In this document: positions 17,323 to 26,097 of the stretch, piece after piece
Position numbering within the stretch: the stretch's first letter is position 1
Layout: every line of letters begins with the position of its first letter
From: Streptococcus caballi DSM 19004
GTDB lineage: Bacteria; Bacillota; Bacilli; Lactobacillales; Streptococcaceae
NCBI RefSeq assembly: GCF_000379985.1
Contig: NZ_KB904074.1
Coordinates: forward strand, 82,430-146,429
Length of the DNA stretch: 64,000 nt
Direction: 5' to 3'
Notes under the pieces: generated by a model
Told to the model about the DNA's origin: nothing
The model's database searches: none
What the model saw: the letters and a program-made list of their open reading frames with translations, nothing else
Program-made: the position numbers and the translations under genes

Positions 17323-18831
17323 TTAATTAGCGAAATTAGTTGAAGTTTTGAAATAGTTATCAAAATCGTTGCGGTCAATCATGACCTTGTCTTCTTCAAC
17401 AGCTTGCTCTGGTATGGAAGGGCTGTAGCTTTCTTGGACGGTTAAGGTATACTTGCTGTTGCCTTTGACTAGGTTTTGCCCAGCTAAACTAATATTAACT
17501 TTTTTACCGTTTTTATCAAGGATTTTGGCACCTTTTTCCATGTTGAGTTGGCTGATGGTAGAATCTGCTGTCATAATCCACTTGCTATTTTTGGAGATGT
17601 TAACAGTGATGGGATTATCGCTGGGATTGGTGTTAACTGCGTTTAAGCTAATTTTTGTTTTTCCTGTATAGATGGATTTTTCTTTGAGGGTAAGATTGAG
17701 GCTGGAAATGCTATCTACTTCAATGTCTCCCTTTAAATCCTGATTGAGACAGAGTAAGTTAGCCTGAGCACCGTTACTTCCTGCCAGCCCCATATTTTTG
17801 TTGTTACCTGCCAGTTTCAGAAGGTTAACTTTAGCATTGTTATAAGTCAGCTGATTGTTATTCAGGGTGATGTTTGCTTGTGTATTGGTGAGGTAGATTA
17901 GGTCTCCTGAGGAAATAGCAGAGCTGATATTGGAGTTGCTAATATTTAGAGAAGCTGTTGGTCTGTTTTCTTCATCCTGATAAGCATCCTCACTGTAAAT
18001 AGAGATTGGGCTAGGTGTTTCTTGATCTGCCGTATCTGCTGATCTATCATCGGTGCTGTTGGTCAAGTCTGAATCTTGAATAAGAAGGTTTCCAGAACCA
18101 ATGAGACTGGCAATGGGGCTAGTGCCAGCGGATCCTGTTATATTCTTAACCTCAAGCTGCCCCTTAGAACTTAAAAGAGGAGACTGGCTGCCACTGGTGC
18201 TGAGGACAGAATTAGTGGCTGAAATCTGTCCGCCCAAGTCAGCTGTTATCCCTGCACTATCCTTTCCTTGTGTTGCGACAGTCAATTTATTAACTAGAAT
18301 TTGTCCTTCTTTACTAGCGTAGAGAGCTGCTGATTGGTCAGCAGTGGTAGAAATAGTTGTCTTGTTGGCATAGATCTGAGCTTGTTCGGTTGAAAAAAGT
18401 CCAGCGCTATTCAAACTATCGGCGCTCAGCTTGGAATTAACCAGATAAGCTTTGCTATTTTTATCTTTAGCGTGTAAGATAGCATTGTAGCCTAGTCTGG
18501 CATCATCTTGGCTGTCACCAGTTTTAGTTAAGAAGGCTTTATTGAGAGTTAGACTACCACCATTTTCAATTAAAGCAGCTGTTTGTTCAGCATTAACTGC
18601 ATCGCTTTCTTCTTTGGAAATGACCTCGCTTGCATCAGCGTGTAGGACAGCACTCATTTTTGACTCAGACTTGTTTGTAAGGCTTCCTGTGTTTTCAGAC
18701 TCAGCTGGTTTGGGTTGTTCCCCTGCCTTTTCAGCAGCAAATACAGAAAATTGTGAGAAGCAAGTTAAACTGACTAGAAGTCCCGCGACTGTTAGCATGA
18801 GCAGTTGTTTACAAGCTTGAGAATATCTCAT
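17323..18831 (-). CDS. Secreted repeat-rich protein, possible beta-helix adhesin
   Basis: A 502-residue exported protein of unknown function. An N-terminal signal peptide is clear (basic start MRYSQACKQ, hydrophobic core, likely cleavage after FAA, residue ~33). The mature part is rich in Ser, Asn, Thr, Ala and Gln. It contains many loosely repeated 20-25-residue units of the form 'I-x-N/S ... G-x-L/I ... N' (for example LSADSLNSAGLFSTEQAQIY), as in right-handed parallel beta-helix surface proteins. There is no LPXTG motif or transmembrane anchor at the C-terminus, so it is released or held non-covalently. The start follows an AAAGG site, and the gene is monocistronic. Confidence 0.7.
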   Translation of the reverse strand: MRYSQACKQLLMLTVAGLLVSLTCFSQFSVFAAEKAGEQPKPAESENTGSLTNKSESKMSAVLHADASEVISKEESDAVNAEQTAALIENGGSLTLNKAFLTKTGDSQDDARLGYNAILHAKDKNSKAYLVNSKLSADSLNSAGLFSTEQAQIYANKTTISTTADQSAALYASKEGQILVNKLTVATQGKDSAGITADLGGQISATNSVLSTSGSQSPLLSSKGQLEVKNITGSAGTSPIASLIGSGNLLIQDSDLTNSTDDRSADTADQETPSPISIYSEDAYQDEENRPTASLNISNSNISSAISSGDLIYLTNTQANITLNNNQLTYNNAKVNLLKLAGNNKNMGLAGSNGAQANLLCLNQDLKGDIEVDSISSLNLTLKEKSIYTGKTKISLNAVNTNPSDNPITVNISKNSKWIMTADSTISQLNMEKGAKILDKNGKKVNISLAGQNLVKGNSKYTLTVQESYSPSIPEQAVEEDKVMIDRNDFDNYFKTSTNFAN

Positions 18832-18903
18832 TCCTTTGCCCCTTTTTTGTTACTTATACCACCATTATACCTTAAAGAACTTAATTTTACCTTAAGAAAA
18901 TGT

Positions 18904-18934
18904 TTGACTCTACTCTAAGGTCAGGGCTTATCAT
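18904..18934 (+). promoter_or_regulatory. MerR-type promoter with dyad in the spacer
   Basis: TTGACT at 18904-18909 and TATCAT at 18929-18934 are 19 bases apart, the long spacer typical of MerR-activated promoters. An imperfect 17-bp dyad GAC--TA-----TA--GTC (18906-18922) lies between them. This is consistent with autoregulation of the regulator directly downstream. Confidence 0.55.
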
Positions 18935-18955
18935 AATCTTGTAAGGAGGTTTATC

Positions 18956-19693
18956 ATGTATCTTATCAAAGAAGCTGCGCAGCTTTCAGGGGTTTCTGTC
19001 AAAACCTTGCACCACTATGACAAGATAGGTCTGTTGATTCCTCAAAAGGGGGATAATGGCTATCGCTACTATGACGAGGCGGATTTAGAGCGCTTGCAGG
19101 TTATTCTCTTTTATAAATACCTAGGATTTTCTCTGGCAGAAATCGCAGAGCTCTTAAACGAGAAGAAGTCAGACCTTTTGTCACATCTTTCTAGGCAGCT
19201 TAATTTGCTGCAAAAAGAAAAAGATCACTTGGAGATCTTGATTGATACCTTACAAAAAACTATTCAAGCGCAGAAAGGAAATGTTACAATGACAACTAAA
19301 GAAAAATTTACTGGTTTCACTTATGACAACCATACTGGTTATTATGACCAAGCCGTTCAAAAATATGGCAAAGAAGTTATGGATAGGGCAAGACAAAAGC
19401 AAGTCGGCAAGGAGGAAGAAATGATGACTGCCTTTAACCAGGTCTTTGCTAGTTTTGCTCAGCATCTTACTGATAATATGGATGTTATCGATGCTGTCAA
19501 TCAAGCTTTAGCTGACCAGCTCTATCATCTTATTAACGAGTATGCCTTTGATTGCTCTATTGAAGTCTTTAACTATATTGGTAAGAGCTATGCTGCTAAT
19601 CCAGATTTCAAGCATAACATTGATCAATTTGGTACAGGCGTGGCTGACTACGCTAGTCACGTCATTGAAGCCTATGTTGCCTCTCACAGATAA
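18956..19693 (+). CDS. MerR-family regulator with TipAS-like domain
   Basis: A 245-residue transcription factor. Residues 1-70 form a MerR winged helix (YLIKEAAQLSGVSVKTLHHYDKIGLL) and a coiled-coil dimerisation helix follows. The C-terminal ~125 residues (from about KFTGFTYDNHTGYYDQ) match the TipAS drug-recognition fold, known from Streptomyces TipA, which binds thiopeptides and other antibiotics. The ribosome-binding site AAGGAGG is strong. No transporter is adjacent, so the target regulon is not visible here. Confidence 0.88.
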   Translation: MYLIKEAAQLSGVSVKTLHHYDKIGLLIPQKGDNGYRYYDEADLERLQVILFYKYLGFSLAEIAELLNEKKSDLLSHLSRQLNLLQKEKDHLEILIDTLQKTIQAQKGNVTMTTKEKFTGFTYDNHTGYYDQAVQKYGKEVMDRARQKQVGKEEEMMTAFNQVFASFAQHLTDNMDVIDAVNQALADQLYHLINEYAFDCSIEVFNYIGKSYAANPDFKHNIDQFGTGVADYASHVIEAYVASHR

Positions 19694-19762
19694 GCCTGAC
19701 CTAGAAAACTCGTCTTCAATTTTCATTTTTGTTATAATATAATTTTGAAAGGAGGCGAGCAC

Positions 19763-20806
19763 ATGTGGTCAATTTTTCCTAGAAATCAATTTAATCAAGA
19801 AAATCTAAAGCAGCGTTACAAGCAAGCTCAACAATTATTAATTTGGCGTGATTTTGGTTGGTCGCTGAGGGACTTACAGGTCTTATTGCGGCACAAGCTT
19901 GATTTGTCGGATGATCACCTTGGTTCGCCGACCTTTAAAATCTTGTGGCAGAATGCTCTGACTAGTAAGCCTGCTAAAGAATTGCTGACTATCTTGCTAA
20001 ACATGGCGGCTTTACCGGATGATTTATCGGGTGATTTGGCTGATAATCAGTTCTTGGTCGGACGTTTCTCAGCCGACTTGGCACCAGATGACGCTTTCTG
20101 GTCTCAGTTGGCTGAGCTAGTTCATTTAGCTTTTCCTGCGGGCAGTCTGTCTCAGCCTGATGAATTAGCCAAAAAAGTACACCAGCTTCGCTACGTCATT
20201 TCCAGTCAACAGGCTCAATATGTTCGGCAGCATTTTCGAAAAGCAGACATGACAGATGGGCAAGCTTTAGCTCGATTTTTAAAGGGCAAGCGTCAGGAAA
20301 GACGCTGGCGTAAGAACTTTGATTTTACTTTGACAGAGTCTGCTCGCCTCCACAATAAAGTTTCCTTTGAAGAAGGAGAAATAATCTACCCCGATGGACA
20401 AATGTCAGTCAATATTAAAATCCTGCTAGGCTTTCATACGGAATTTATTCTGGATAGCCAAGGTAATTTCCTCAATGAGGTAGACGCAGAAAAAGTTAGT
20501 CAGAAAGGTATTATCAACGGAGCCAGTTTTAACTATGCATCCAGAAACGACAGTCGCCATAGGCAACTAGATATCAATCCTGTTAAAGTTCATGACCCTC
20601 AATTTCGAAAATTGGCATGTAAAGGCTATCGCTCCCCCAACAATGGGAAAGTTAGGTTGCTGAAGAAACCAGTTGATTATGAGCACAGCTATTTTAATAA
20701 AAGAGGCCTCTATGCTGTAGACAATAGAAGCCCTAAAAAGCTGATTGATAAAGAGACTAGGTCTTTTAAGCGACAAATTAAAAATATCATAAAACCACAT
20801 GTTTAG
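19763..20806 (+). CDS. Uncharacterised protein, probably DUF3114
   Basis: A 347-residue cytosolic protein without signal peptide or membrane helix. The N-terminal half is helical and charged. The C-terminal ~160 residues (NFDFTLTESARLHNKVSFEEGEI onwards, with NYASRNDSRHRQLDINPVKVHD) resemble the streptococcal DUF3114 family as I remember it. That assignment needs a profile search. Start 19763 is chosen over the upstream ATG because GGAGG is 7 bases away. The stop codon lies inside a terminator hairpin shared with the convergent ABC operon. Confidence 0.65.
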   Translation: MWSIFPRNQFNQENLKQRYKQAQQLLIWRDFGWSLRDLQVLLRHKLDLSDDHLGSPTFKILWQNALTSKPAKELLTILLNMAALPDDLSGDLADNQFLVGRFSADLAPDDAFWSQLAELVHLAFPAGSLSQPDELAKKVHQLRYVISSQQAQYVRQHFRKADMTDGQALARFLKGKRQERRWRKNFDFTLTESARLHNKVSFEEGEIIYPDGQMSVNIKILLGFHTEFILDSQGNFLNEVDAEKVSQKGIINGASFNYASRNDSRHRQLDINPVKVHDPQFRKLACKGYRSPNNGKVRLLKKPVDYEHSYFNKRGLYAVDNRSPKKLIDKETRSFKRQIKNIIKPHV

Positions 20807-20827
20807 TGAAAACATATGGTTTTTTTC
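20791..20827. terminator. Bidirectional terminator
   Basis: AAAACCACATGTTT (20791-20804) pairs with AAACATATGGTTTT (20810-20823) with one mismatch, followed by T on the plus strand and also T-rich on the minus strand. It serves the DUF3114-like gene and the glnP end of the ABC operon. Confidence 0.9.
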
Positions 20828-21474
20828 TATTCCGCAGCTTGTTCCCATTTTTTGGCCAAACGGCGTGAGAAGCTTGAGATGAGAAAGTTGATGACAAAGT
20901 AGATTGCAGCAATGAGAGCGTAGAGGGTAAAGACCTGACTCGCCTCAAAATAGCGTCCCATGAGGATTTGGCTCTTACCAAAAAGTTCTTGGATGGCAAT
21001 AACAGAGTAGAGGAGAGAAGTGTCTTTGATAACTGTGACAAATTGTGAAATGATAGCCGGCAGCATCTTACGAAAAGCTTGTGGAAAGACGATGTAGATA
21101 AAAATCTGAAAACCTGTCATCCCTTGAGCTAAACCAGCTTCCGTTTGCCCATGGTCAACACCGTTTAAACCTCCTCGAATGATTTCGGCTAAGGCAGCTG
21201 AGGTAAAGACTGTGAAAGCAGTGATACCAGCTGGTGTTGATTTCATTTGGAAAACAAGGAAAATAATGAAAATCCAAAGCAAGTTAGGGACATTACGGAC
21301 AAATTCTATGTAGATGCTGGAAATCCATCTGAAAAAAGGATTCTTACCATTACGCATGACCGCAAGAATTGTTCCTAAGATTGTTGACAAGACAATAGCA
21401 AAAAAGGAAATGTAAAGCGTCAATCCTAGGCCTTGGAGAATGAACTTGATATTAGTTGGTGTTAAAACTGACAT
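20827..21474 (-). CDS. glnP: Amino acid ABC transporter permease (GlnP-type)
   Basis: A 215-residue polar amino-acid permease of the HisMQ family. It has about five membrane helices and the cytoplasmic EAA loop (AEIIRGGLNGVDHGQTEAGLAQGMTG) that docks onto the ATPase. It is the last of four genes in the order ATPase, binding protein, permease, permease, as in S. mutans glnQHMP, which takes up glutamate/glutamine. It starts 14 bases after the other permease. The two permeases are similar in layout and presumably form a heterodimer. Confidence 0.88.
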   Translation of the reverse strand: MSVLTPTNIKFILQGLGLTLYISFFAIVLSTILGTILAVMRNGKNPFFRWISSIYIEFVRNVPNLLWIFIIFLVFQMKSTPAGITAFTVFTSAALAEIIRGGLNGVDHGQTEAGLAQGMTGFQIFIYIVFPQAFRKMLPAIISQFVTVIKDTSLLYSVIAIQELFGKSQILMGRYFEASQVFTLYALIAAIYFVINFLISSFSRRLAKKWEQAAE

Positions 21475-21488
21475 GTTTTTCTCCTTTC

Positions 21489-22187
21489 TTAAAGTGAGTA
21501 GGATTTCTTATTAGCTTCTTCTTTACGACGCGCCCAGGTTGCCAGTGGGAAGCACATGATAAAGTAGAGGAGAGCTGCACCAGCAAAGGCAGGTACATAG
21601 TTGGTTGTGTCGTAAGCCCAAGCTTTGGCCGTGAACATAATATCAGCACCAGAAATGATGGCAACAGTTGATGTATTTTTTATCAAATTAACAACCTGAT
21701 TGGTCATCGGTGGTAAAATGGTTCGAATGGCTTGAGGCAGGATAATCATGCTCATGGTCTGGCTGTAGGTGAATCCTTGAGAAAGTGCTGCTTCAGTCTG
21801 CCCTCTTGGCACAGCTTCAATACCTGAACGAATGACCTCCGCGATATAAGCACCGTGATAAACGCCTACACAGAGCACGGCTGTGAAAAAGGCTGAAATC
21901 ATGATGGTACTATTGGACAAAATGGCTAAGCCGTAATAAACAAAGACAAACTGAACCAATAGCGGCGTGTTTTGAAAGACTTCAACATAGACACGAGCGA
22001 TGGCTTTGAGTACTTTATTTTTTGAAGAAGACATAGCACCGAAAATGATACCAAGTATGAGAGCTAGGATGAGTGCACCGACTGACATTCCTAAAGTATA
22101 GAGAAATCCCTTAGCAAATTCACCAAAATTGCTAAAGAAAGCTGCCCAACGTGAAAGGGCAAATGGACTTGTTGTGAGTATGGTCAT
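21489..22187 (-). CDS. glnM: Amino acid ABC transporter permease (GlnM-type)
   Basis: A 232-residue permease of the HisMQ family, partner of the next gene. The EAA loop is visible (AEVIRSGIEAVPRGQTEAALSQGFT), as is the typical N-terminal helix with GFLYTLGMSVGALILALILG. It stands between the binding protein (17 bases upstream) and GlnP. The specificity for glutamine/glutamate is inferred from gene order and family. Aspartate or other polar amino acids are possible. Confidence 0.88.
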   Translation of the reverse strand: MTILTTSPFALSRWAAFFSNFGEFAKGFLYTLGMSVGALILALILGIIFGAMSSSKNKVLKAIARVYVEVFQNTPLLVQFVFVYYGLAILSNSTIMISAFFTAVLCVGVYHGAYIAEVIRSGIEAVPRGQTEAALSQGFTYSQTMSMIILPQAIRTILPPMTNQVVNLIKNTSTVAIISGADIMFTAKAWAYDTTNYVPAFAGAALLYFIMCFPLATWARRKEEANKKSYSL

Positions 22188-22204
22188 ATTGTGTTCTCCC
22201 TTTC

Positions 22205-23020
22205 TTAATTATTATCGGTTGTAGCAGGTTTCAAATCATATTTTTTGTAAATCTTTTGCAGGCTGCCATCTTTTGACCACTTGTTAATCAGATTATTGAT
22301 ATAGCTAGTAACCTCAGTGTTGGATTTCTTAGTGGCAATCCCGTACAATTGCGTATTAAATCCGCCAGATAAGATTTTTGTTTTTTCACTGCGATAACCA
22401 GACAAGATAGATTTGTCGACAGAGAAGGCATCAATGCGCTTGGCGTAGAGAGAGACCGCTAATTCTGGATAAGATCCAAGTTGTACAAATTTAAAACTGA
22501 GGTTGTGAGCTTTGCCATATTCTTCGATAGCGACCTTGGTTGTAGAACCTTGAGAGACACCGATTGTTTTGCCGTTCAAATCTGCGATGTTAGATATACC
22601 GCTAGATTTATTAACAAGAAAGCCGACTTCATCGGTATAATATGGAGTGCTAAAGCTGTAAGAAGCCTGACGCTCTGGCGTAATGGTGTAGGTCGCGATA
22701 ACCAGATCAACCTGACCGTTATCCATAACAGCCTCACGTGTTTGTGCGGTTACAGGAGTGAACTCAATTTTAACGTCCAAACTTTTGGCAATCTTACGAG
22801 CAATGTCAATCTCCATACCTTCGTATTTACCTGTTTCTGCACTATAGTAACCAAAGTTTGGCACATCCTGTTTGACACCGACTTTTAGAACACCCGCCTT
22901 TTGAATTTTTTGGATTTGAGCAGATTGTGTGTCAGCTTGAGTAGTTTGAGGTTGTCCCAAAGCGGTTAAAAGTAAGAGAAGAGCTGCAGCAAGGAAGGTT
23001 AACATTTTTTTGATCGTCAT
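22205..23020 (-). CDS. glnH: Amino acid ABC transporter substrate-binding protein (GlnH-type)
   Basis: A 271-residue family 3 extracellular solute-binding protein. The N-terminal signal peptide (MTIKKMLTFLAAALLLLL, cleavage near TTQA) is followed by the two-lobed binding domain (KAGVLKVGVKQDVPNFGYY, LVIATYTITPERQASY). Unusually for a Gram-positive binding protein there is no lipobox cysteine; the whole protein lacks cysteine. It is thus either retained by its uncleaved signal or released. It is encoded between the ATPase and permease genes with an AGGAGG site upstream. Confidence 0.88.
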   Translation of the reverse strand: MTIKKMLTFLAAALLLLLTALGQPQTTQADTQSAQIQKIQKAGVLKVGVKQDVPNFGYYSAETGKYEGMEIDIARKIAKSLDVKIEFTPVTAQTREAVMDNGQVDLVIATYTITPERQASYSFSTPYYTDEVGFLVNKSSGISNIADLNGKTIGVSQGSTTKVAIEEYGKAHNLSFKFVQLGSYPELAVSLYAKRIDAFSVDKSILSGYRSEKTKILSGGFNTQLYGIATKKSNTEVTSYINNLINKWSKDGSLQKIYKKYDLKPATTDNN

Positions 23021-23031
23021 AGATTGACCTC

Positions 23032-23796
23032 CTATTTAACCGCAACGCGTTCGCTGGTATGATTGATAATTTTGCTGAGAAATTGTTGAGCGCGTGGCTC
23101 AGTTGGATGGTCAAAGAAACCTTGAACATCAGTTGTATCTACCAAAATTTGTCCTTCAGCCATAAAGATGATACGGTCGGCCACTTCTCGGGCAAATCCC
23201 ATTTCATGTGTCACGACAACCATGTTCATTCCTTCTTTAGCAAGGTTTTGCATAACCGCTAAAACATCACCTATGGTTTCAGGGTCTAGGGCAGATGTTG
23301 GTTCGTCAAAGAGGAGTAGCTCAGGTTGCATAGCTAGGCCGCGAGCGATGGCAACACGTTGTTTTTGTCCACCCGACAGCATGCCTGGGTATGAATCTTT
23401 ACGATCCCACATATTAACATAAGTCAAATATTTCTCAGCAATAGCTTCCGCTTCTTTTTGAGATTTTCCGAGAACCTTAATGGGCGCTAGGGTGACATTT
23501 TCTAACACTGTTTTATGGGGATAAAGATTAAAGTGCTGGAAGACCATACCAACTTCTTTGCGTAGTTGAACCAAGTCTTTAGCGCTAGCATTGGCAAGCT
23601 CATGTCCGTTGACTTTTAGACTGCCTGTTTCGATAGATTCTAGGGCATTCATGGTTCGAATCAGAGTTGATTTTCCTGAGCCAGAAGGTCCCAAAAGAAC
23701 GACAACCTGTCCTTTTTCAATTTCTAAATTTATATCCCGAAGTGCATGGTAATCACCATAATACTTTTCTACGTTTTTGTATTCAATAAGTGCCAT
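23032..23796 (-). CDS. glnQ: Amino acid ABC transporter ATP-binding protein (GlnQ-type)
   Basis: A 254-residue ABC ATPase of the polar amino acid uptake group and first gene of the operon. Walker A (GPSGSGKST), the signature (LSGGQKQR), Walker B (LLFDEPTSALDP) and the switch histidine (VTHEM) are all intact. The ATG at 23796 is preferred to the one at 23802, since AAGGAG directly touches the latter. It hydrolyses ATP on the cytoplasmic side to drive uptake by the two permeases encoded downstream. Confidence 0.93.
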   Translation of the reverse strand: MALIEYKNVEKYYGDYHALRDINLEIEKGQVVVLLGPSGSGKSTLIRTMNALESIETGSLKVNGHELANASAKDLVQLRKEVGMVFQHFNLYPHKTVLENVTLAPIKVLGKSQKEAEAIAEKYLTYVNMWDRKDSYPGMLSGGQKQRVAIARGLAMQPELLLFDEPTSALDPETIGDVLAVMQNLAKEGMNMVVVTHEMGFAREVADRIIFMAEGQILVDTTDVQGFFDHPTEPRAQQFLSKIINHTSERVAVK

Positions 23797-23843
23797 AGTC
23801 ATCTCCTTTATTTTTTGTCATGTTTTCTCACATGAATATATAC

Positions 23844-23872
23844 AGTTTATCATAGAGAGTATATACTGTCAA
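23844..23872 (-). promoter_or_regulatory. Promoter of the glnQHMP-type operon with palindrome
   Basis: On the minus strand TTGACA (complement of 23867-23872) and TAAACT (complement of 23844-23849) are 17 bases apart. A perfect 10-bp palindrome AGTATATACT (23858-23867) abuts the -35 box inside the spacer and could be an operator. Confidence 0.7.
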
Positions 23873-23958
23873 ATATTATCTGAAAATTTAGATAAAAGGT
23901 GTTTTTAAAGTAAAGAGGGATCGCTAGATGTGCAAGATTTTCCATTTAAGGCTATTTT

Positions 23959-24006
23959 TGATATAATCTAGGAGAGTGCATCCATTTACAAGTGCTTAAA
24001 TGGATG
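23959..24006 (+). promoter_or_regulatory. Promoter and 5' leader hairpin of vicRKX
   Basis: An extended -10 box TGATATAAT (23959-23967) is followed by a perfect 10-bp stem, CATCCATTTA (23979-23988) with TAAATGGATG (23997-24006), and an 8-base loop. It begins about 5 bases after the expected transcription start. No T run follows, so it is a leader structure and not a terminator. Confidence 0.6.
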
Positions 24007-24035
24007 ATTGAGTAAGATTCTTAAGAGGTGAAAAT

Positions 24036-24749
24036 ATGAAAAAAATTCTTATCGTTGATGATGAAAAACCTATTTCAGATATTATTAAATTTAATTTGAC
24101 CAAGGAAGGCTATGATACAGTGACTGCTTTTGATGGTCGCGAGGCTATAGCTAAGTTTGAAGAGGAAAAGCCTGATTTAATTATTTTGGACCTGATGTTG
24201 CCTGAACTTGATGGTCTTGAAGTGGCCAAAGAAGTTCGTAAAACGAGTCATATTCCTATTATTATGCTGTCTGCCAAGGACAGCGAGTTTGATAAGGTTA
24301 TCGGTCTTGAAATCGGTGCTGATGATTATGTGACTAAGCCTTTCTCTAACCGTGAATTGTTGGCGCGTGTTAAGGCACACTTACGACGTACTGAAAATAT
24401 TGAGAGCGCAGTGGCTGAGGAAAATGCTTCTGAGAATAGTACAGCTGAGATTAGTATTGGTGAACTGCGTATTTTGCCAGATGCTTTTGTAGCTAAAAAG
24501 CGTGGTCAGGAGGTTGAACTGACCCATCGCGAATTTGAATTGCTTCATCACTTAGCAACTCATATAGGGCAAGTCATGACACGTGAACATTTGCTTGAAA
24601 CTGTTTGGGGCTATGATTATTTTGGTGATGTGCGTACAGTGGATGTGACCATCCGTCGTCTACGTGAAAAAATTGAAGACATTCCAAGTCGTCCTGAATA
24701 CATTCTAACTCGCCGCGGTGTTGGTTACTACATGAAATCTTATGAATAA
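24036..24749 (+). CDS. vicR: Response regulator VicR (WalR)
   Basis: A 237-residue OmpR-family response regulator, essential in most Firmicutes, that controls cell-wall hydrolase genes. The receiver domain has the phospho-acceptor D52 ([13 protein letters not shown]), the acidic pair DDE at 9-11, and the conserved T/S and K ([14 protein letters not shown]). The C-terminal winged helix is complete ([26 protein letters not shown]). It heads the vicRKX operon and overlaps vicK by 8 bases. AGAGGTG precedes the start. Confidence 0.97.
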   Translation: MKKILIVDDEKPISDIIKFNLTKEGYDTVTAFDGREAIAKFEEEKPDLIILDLMLPELDGLEVAKEVRKTSHIPIIMLSAKDSEFDKVIGLEIGADDYVTKPFSNRELLARVKAHLRRTENIESAVAEENASENSTAEISIGELRILPDAFVAKKRGQEVELTHREFELLHHLATHIGQVMTREHLLETVWGYDYFGDVRTVDVTIRRLREKIEDIPSRPEYILTRRGVGYYMKSYE

Positions 24750-26097
24750 TATTTTTGCAAATTTAAGGGCTTTTGAACTGGCCCTGCTTTGTTTGCTAGC
24801 TTTTGTGGCTGTCTACTTTGTTTATTTGGCTTTTAGAGACTTCAGAACGTCTAGGAATATTAAGTTGTTGAGCAATAAGGTCAGAGAGTTGATTACAGGC
24901 AACTATTCGGATGATATTACCATTCAAAGAGACCCTGATTTGGCGGAATTGGCTGAGCATCTCAACGATTTATCCAAAGTCTTTCGCTTAACACATGAAA
25001 ATCTAGAGCAGGAAAAGAATCGTCTGGCCAGCATCTTGGCTTATATGACAGATGGCGTTTTGGCAACAGATCGTGCCGGAAATATTACCATGATCAATGA
25101 AACGGCACGCAATCAGCTTGATTTGACGCGTTCAGAAGCTCTCAAGCTGAACATCATTGACATTTTGGGGCCAGATAACAACTATACTTATCACGACTTG
25201 GTTTCTACAATGCCTGAGGTAGTTCTCAACCGACGTGACGAAACAGGTGAATTTATCACTTTACGTATCCGCTTCGCCCTCAACCGACGTGAAAGTGGTT
25301 TTATCTCTGGATTGGTCGCTGTTTTGCACGATACGACTGAACAGGAAAAGGAAGAACGCGAACGCAGACTTTTTGTTTCCAATGTTAGCCATGAACTGCG
25401 AACACCGCTGACCTCTGTCAAATCTTACTTGGAAGCTCTGGATGAAGGAGCTCTGAAAGAAGACATAGCACCTAGTTTTATCAAGGTATCGCTGGATGAA
25501 ACCAATCGTATGATGCGAATGATATCGGATTTGTTAAATCTGTCGCGGATTGACAATCAAGTGACGCATTTAGATATTGAAATGACCAATTTTACGGCTT
25601 TCATGACTTCCGTTCTTAACCGATTCGACCAAATCAAGAACCAGCATACGGTTAGTGACAAGCAATATGAGATTATCAGAGATTATCCTATCAAATCTAT
25701 CTGGGTAGAAATTGATACGGACAAGATGAATCAGGTTTTAGATAACATTTTAAATAATGCCATCAAATACTCACCTGATGGCGGTCAAATTACGGTTAGT
25801 ATGAAGACAACTGAAACGCAGCTGATTATTTCGATTTCAGACCAAGGATTAGGCATTCCTAAGAAGGATTTACCACTGATTTTTGACCGATTTTACCGTG
25901 TGGATAAGGCCAGAAGCCGTCAACAAGGTGGTTCAGGTCTGGGCTTAGCCATCGCAAAGGAAATTGTTAAGCAGCACAAGGGCTTTATCTGGGCTAAAAG
26001 TGATTACGGAAAGGGATCAACATTCACCATCGTCCTTCCTTACGAAAAGGATTCGGAAATTTACGATGAGTGGGATGACGAAGAAGAAAATGACTGA
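24742..26097 (+). CDS. vicK: Sensor histidine kinase VicK (WalK)
   Basis: A 451-residue membrane sensor kinase that phosphorylates VicR. As in other streptococci there is only one membrane helix (about residues 11-30) and no large extracellular sensor domain. HAMP-like and PAS regions (about 30-200) follow, then the H-box SHELRTPL (phosphorylated His ~217) and the ATPase domain with N-box ([14 protein letters not shown]), G1 (DQGLGIP) and G2 ([10 protein letters not shown]). The C-terminus is very acidic ([10 protein letters not shown]). The start overlaps the end of vicR. Confidence 0.97.
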   Translation: MNNIFANLRAFELALLCLLAFVAVYFVYLAFRDFRTSRNIKLLSNKVRELITGNYSDDITIQRDPDLAELAEHLNDLSKVFRLTHENLEQEKNRLASILAYMTDGVLATDRAGNITMINETARNQLDLTRSEALKLNIIDILGPDNNYTYHDLVSTMPEVVLNRRDETGEFITLRIRFALNRRESGFISGLVAVLHDTTEQEKEERERRLFVSNVSHELRTPLTSVKSYLEALDEGALKEDIAPSFIKVSLDETNRMMRMISDLLNLSRIDNQVTHLDIEMTNFTAFMTSVLNRFDQIKNQHTVSDKQYEIIRDYPIKSIWVEIDTDKMNQVLDNILNNAIKYSPDGGQITVSMKTTETQLIISISDQGLGIPKKDLPLIFDRFYRVDKARSRQQGGSGLGLAIAKEIVKQHKGFIWAKSDYGKGSTFTIVLPYEKDSEIYDEWDDEEEND

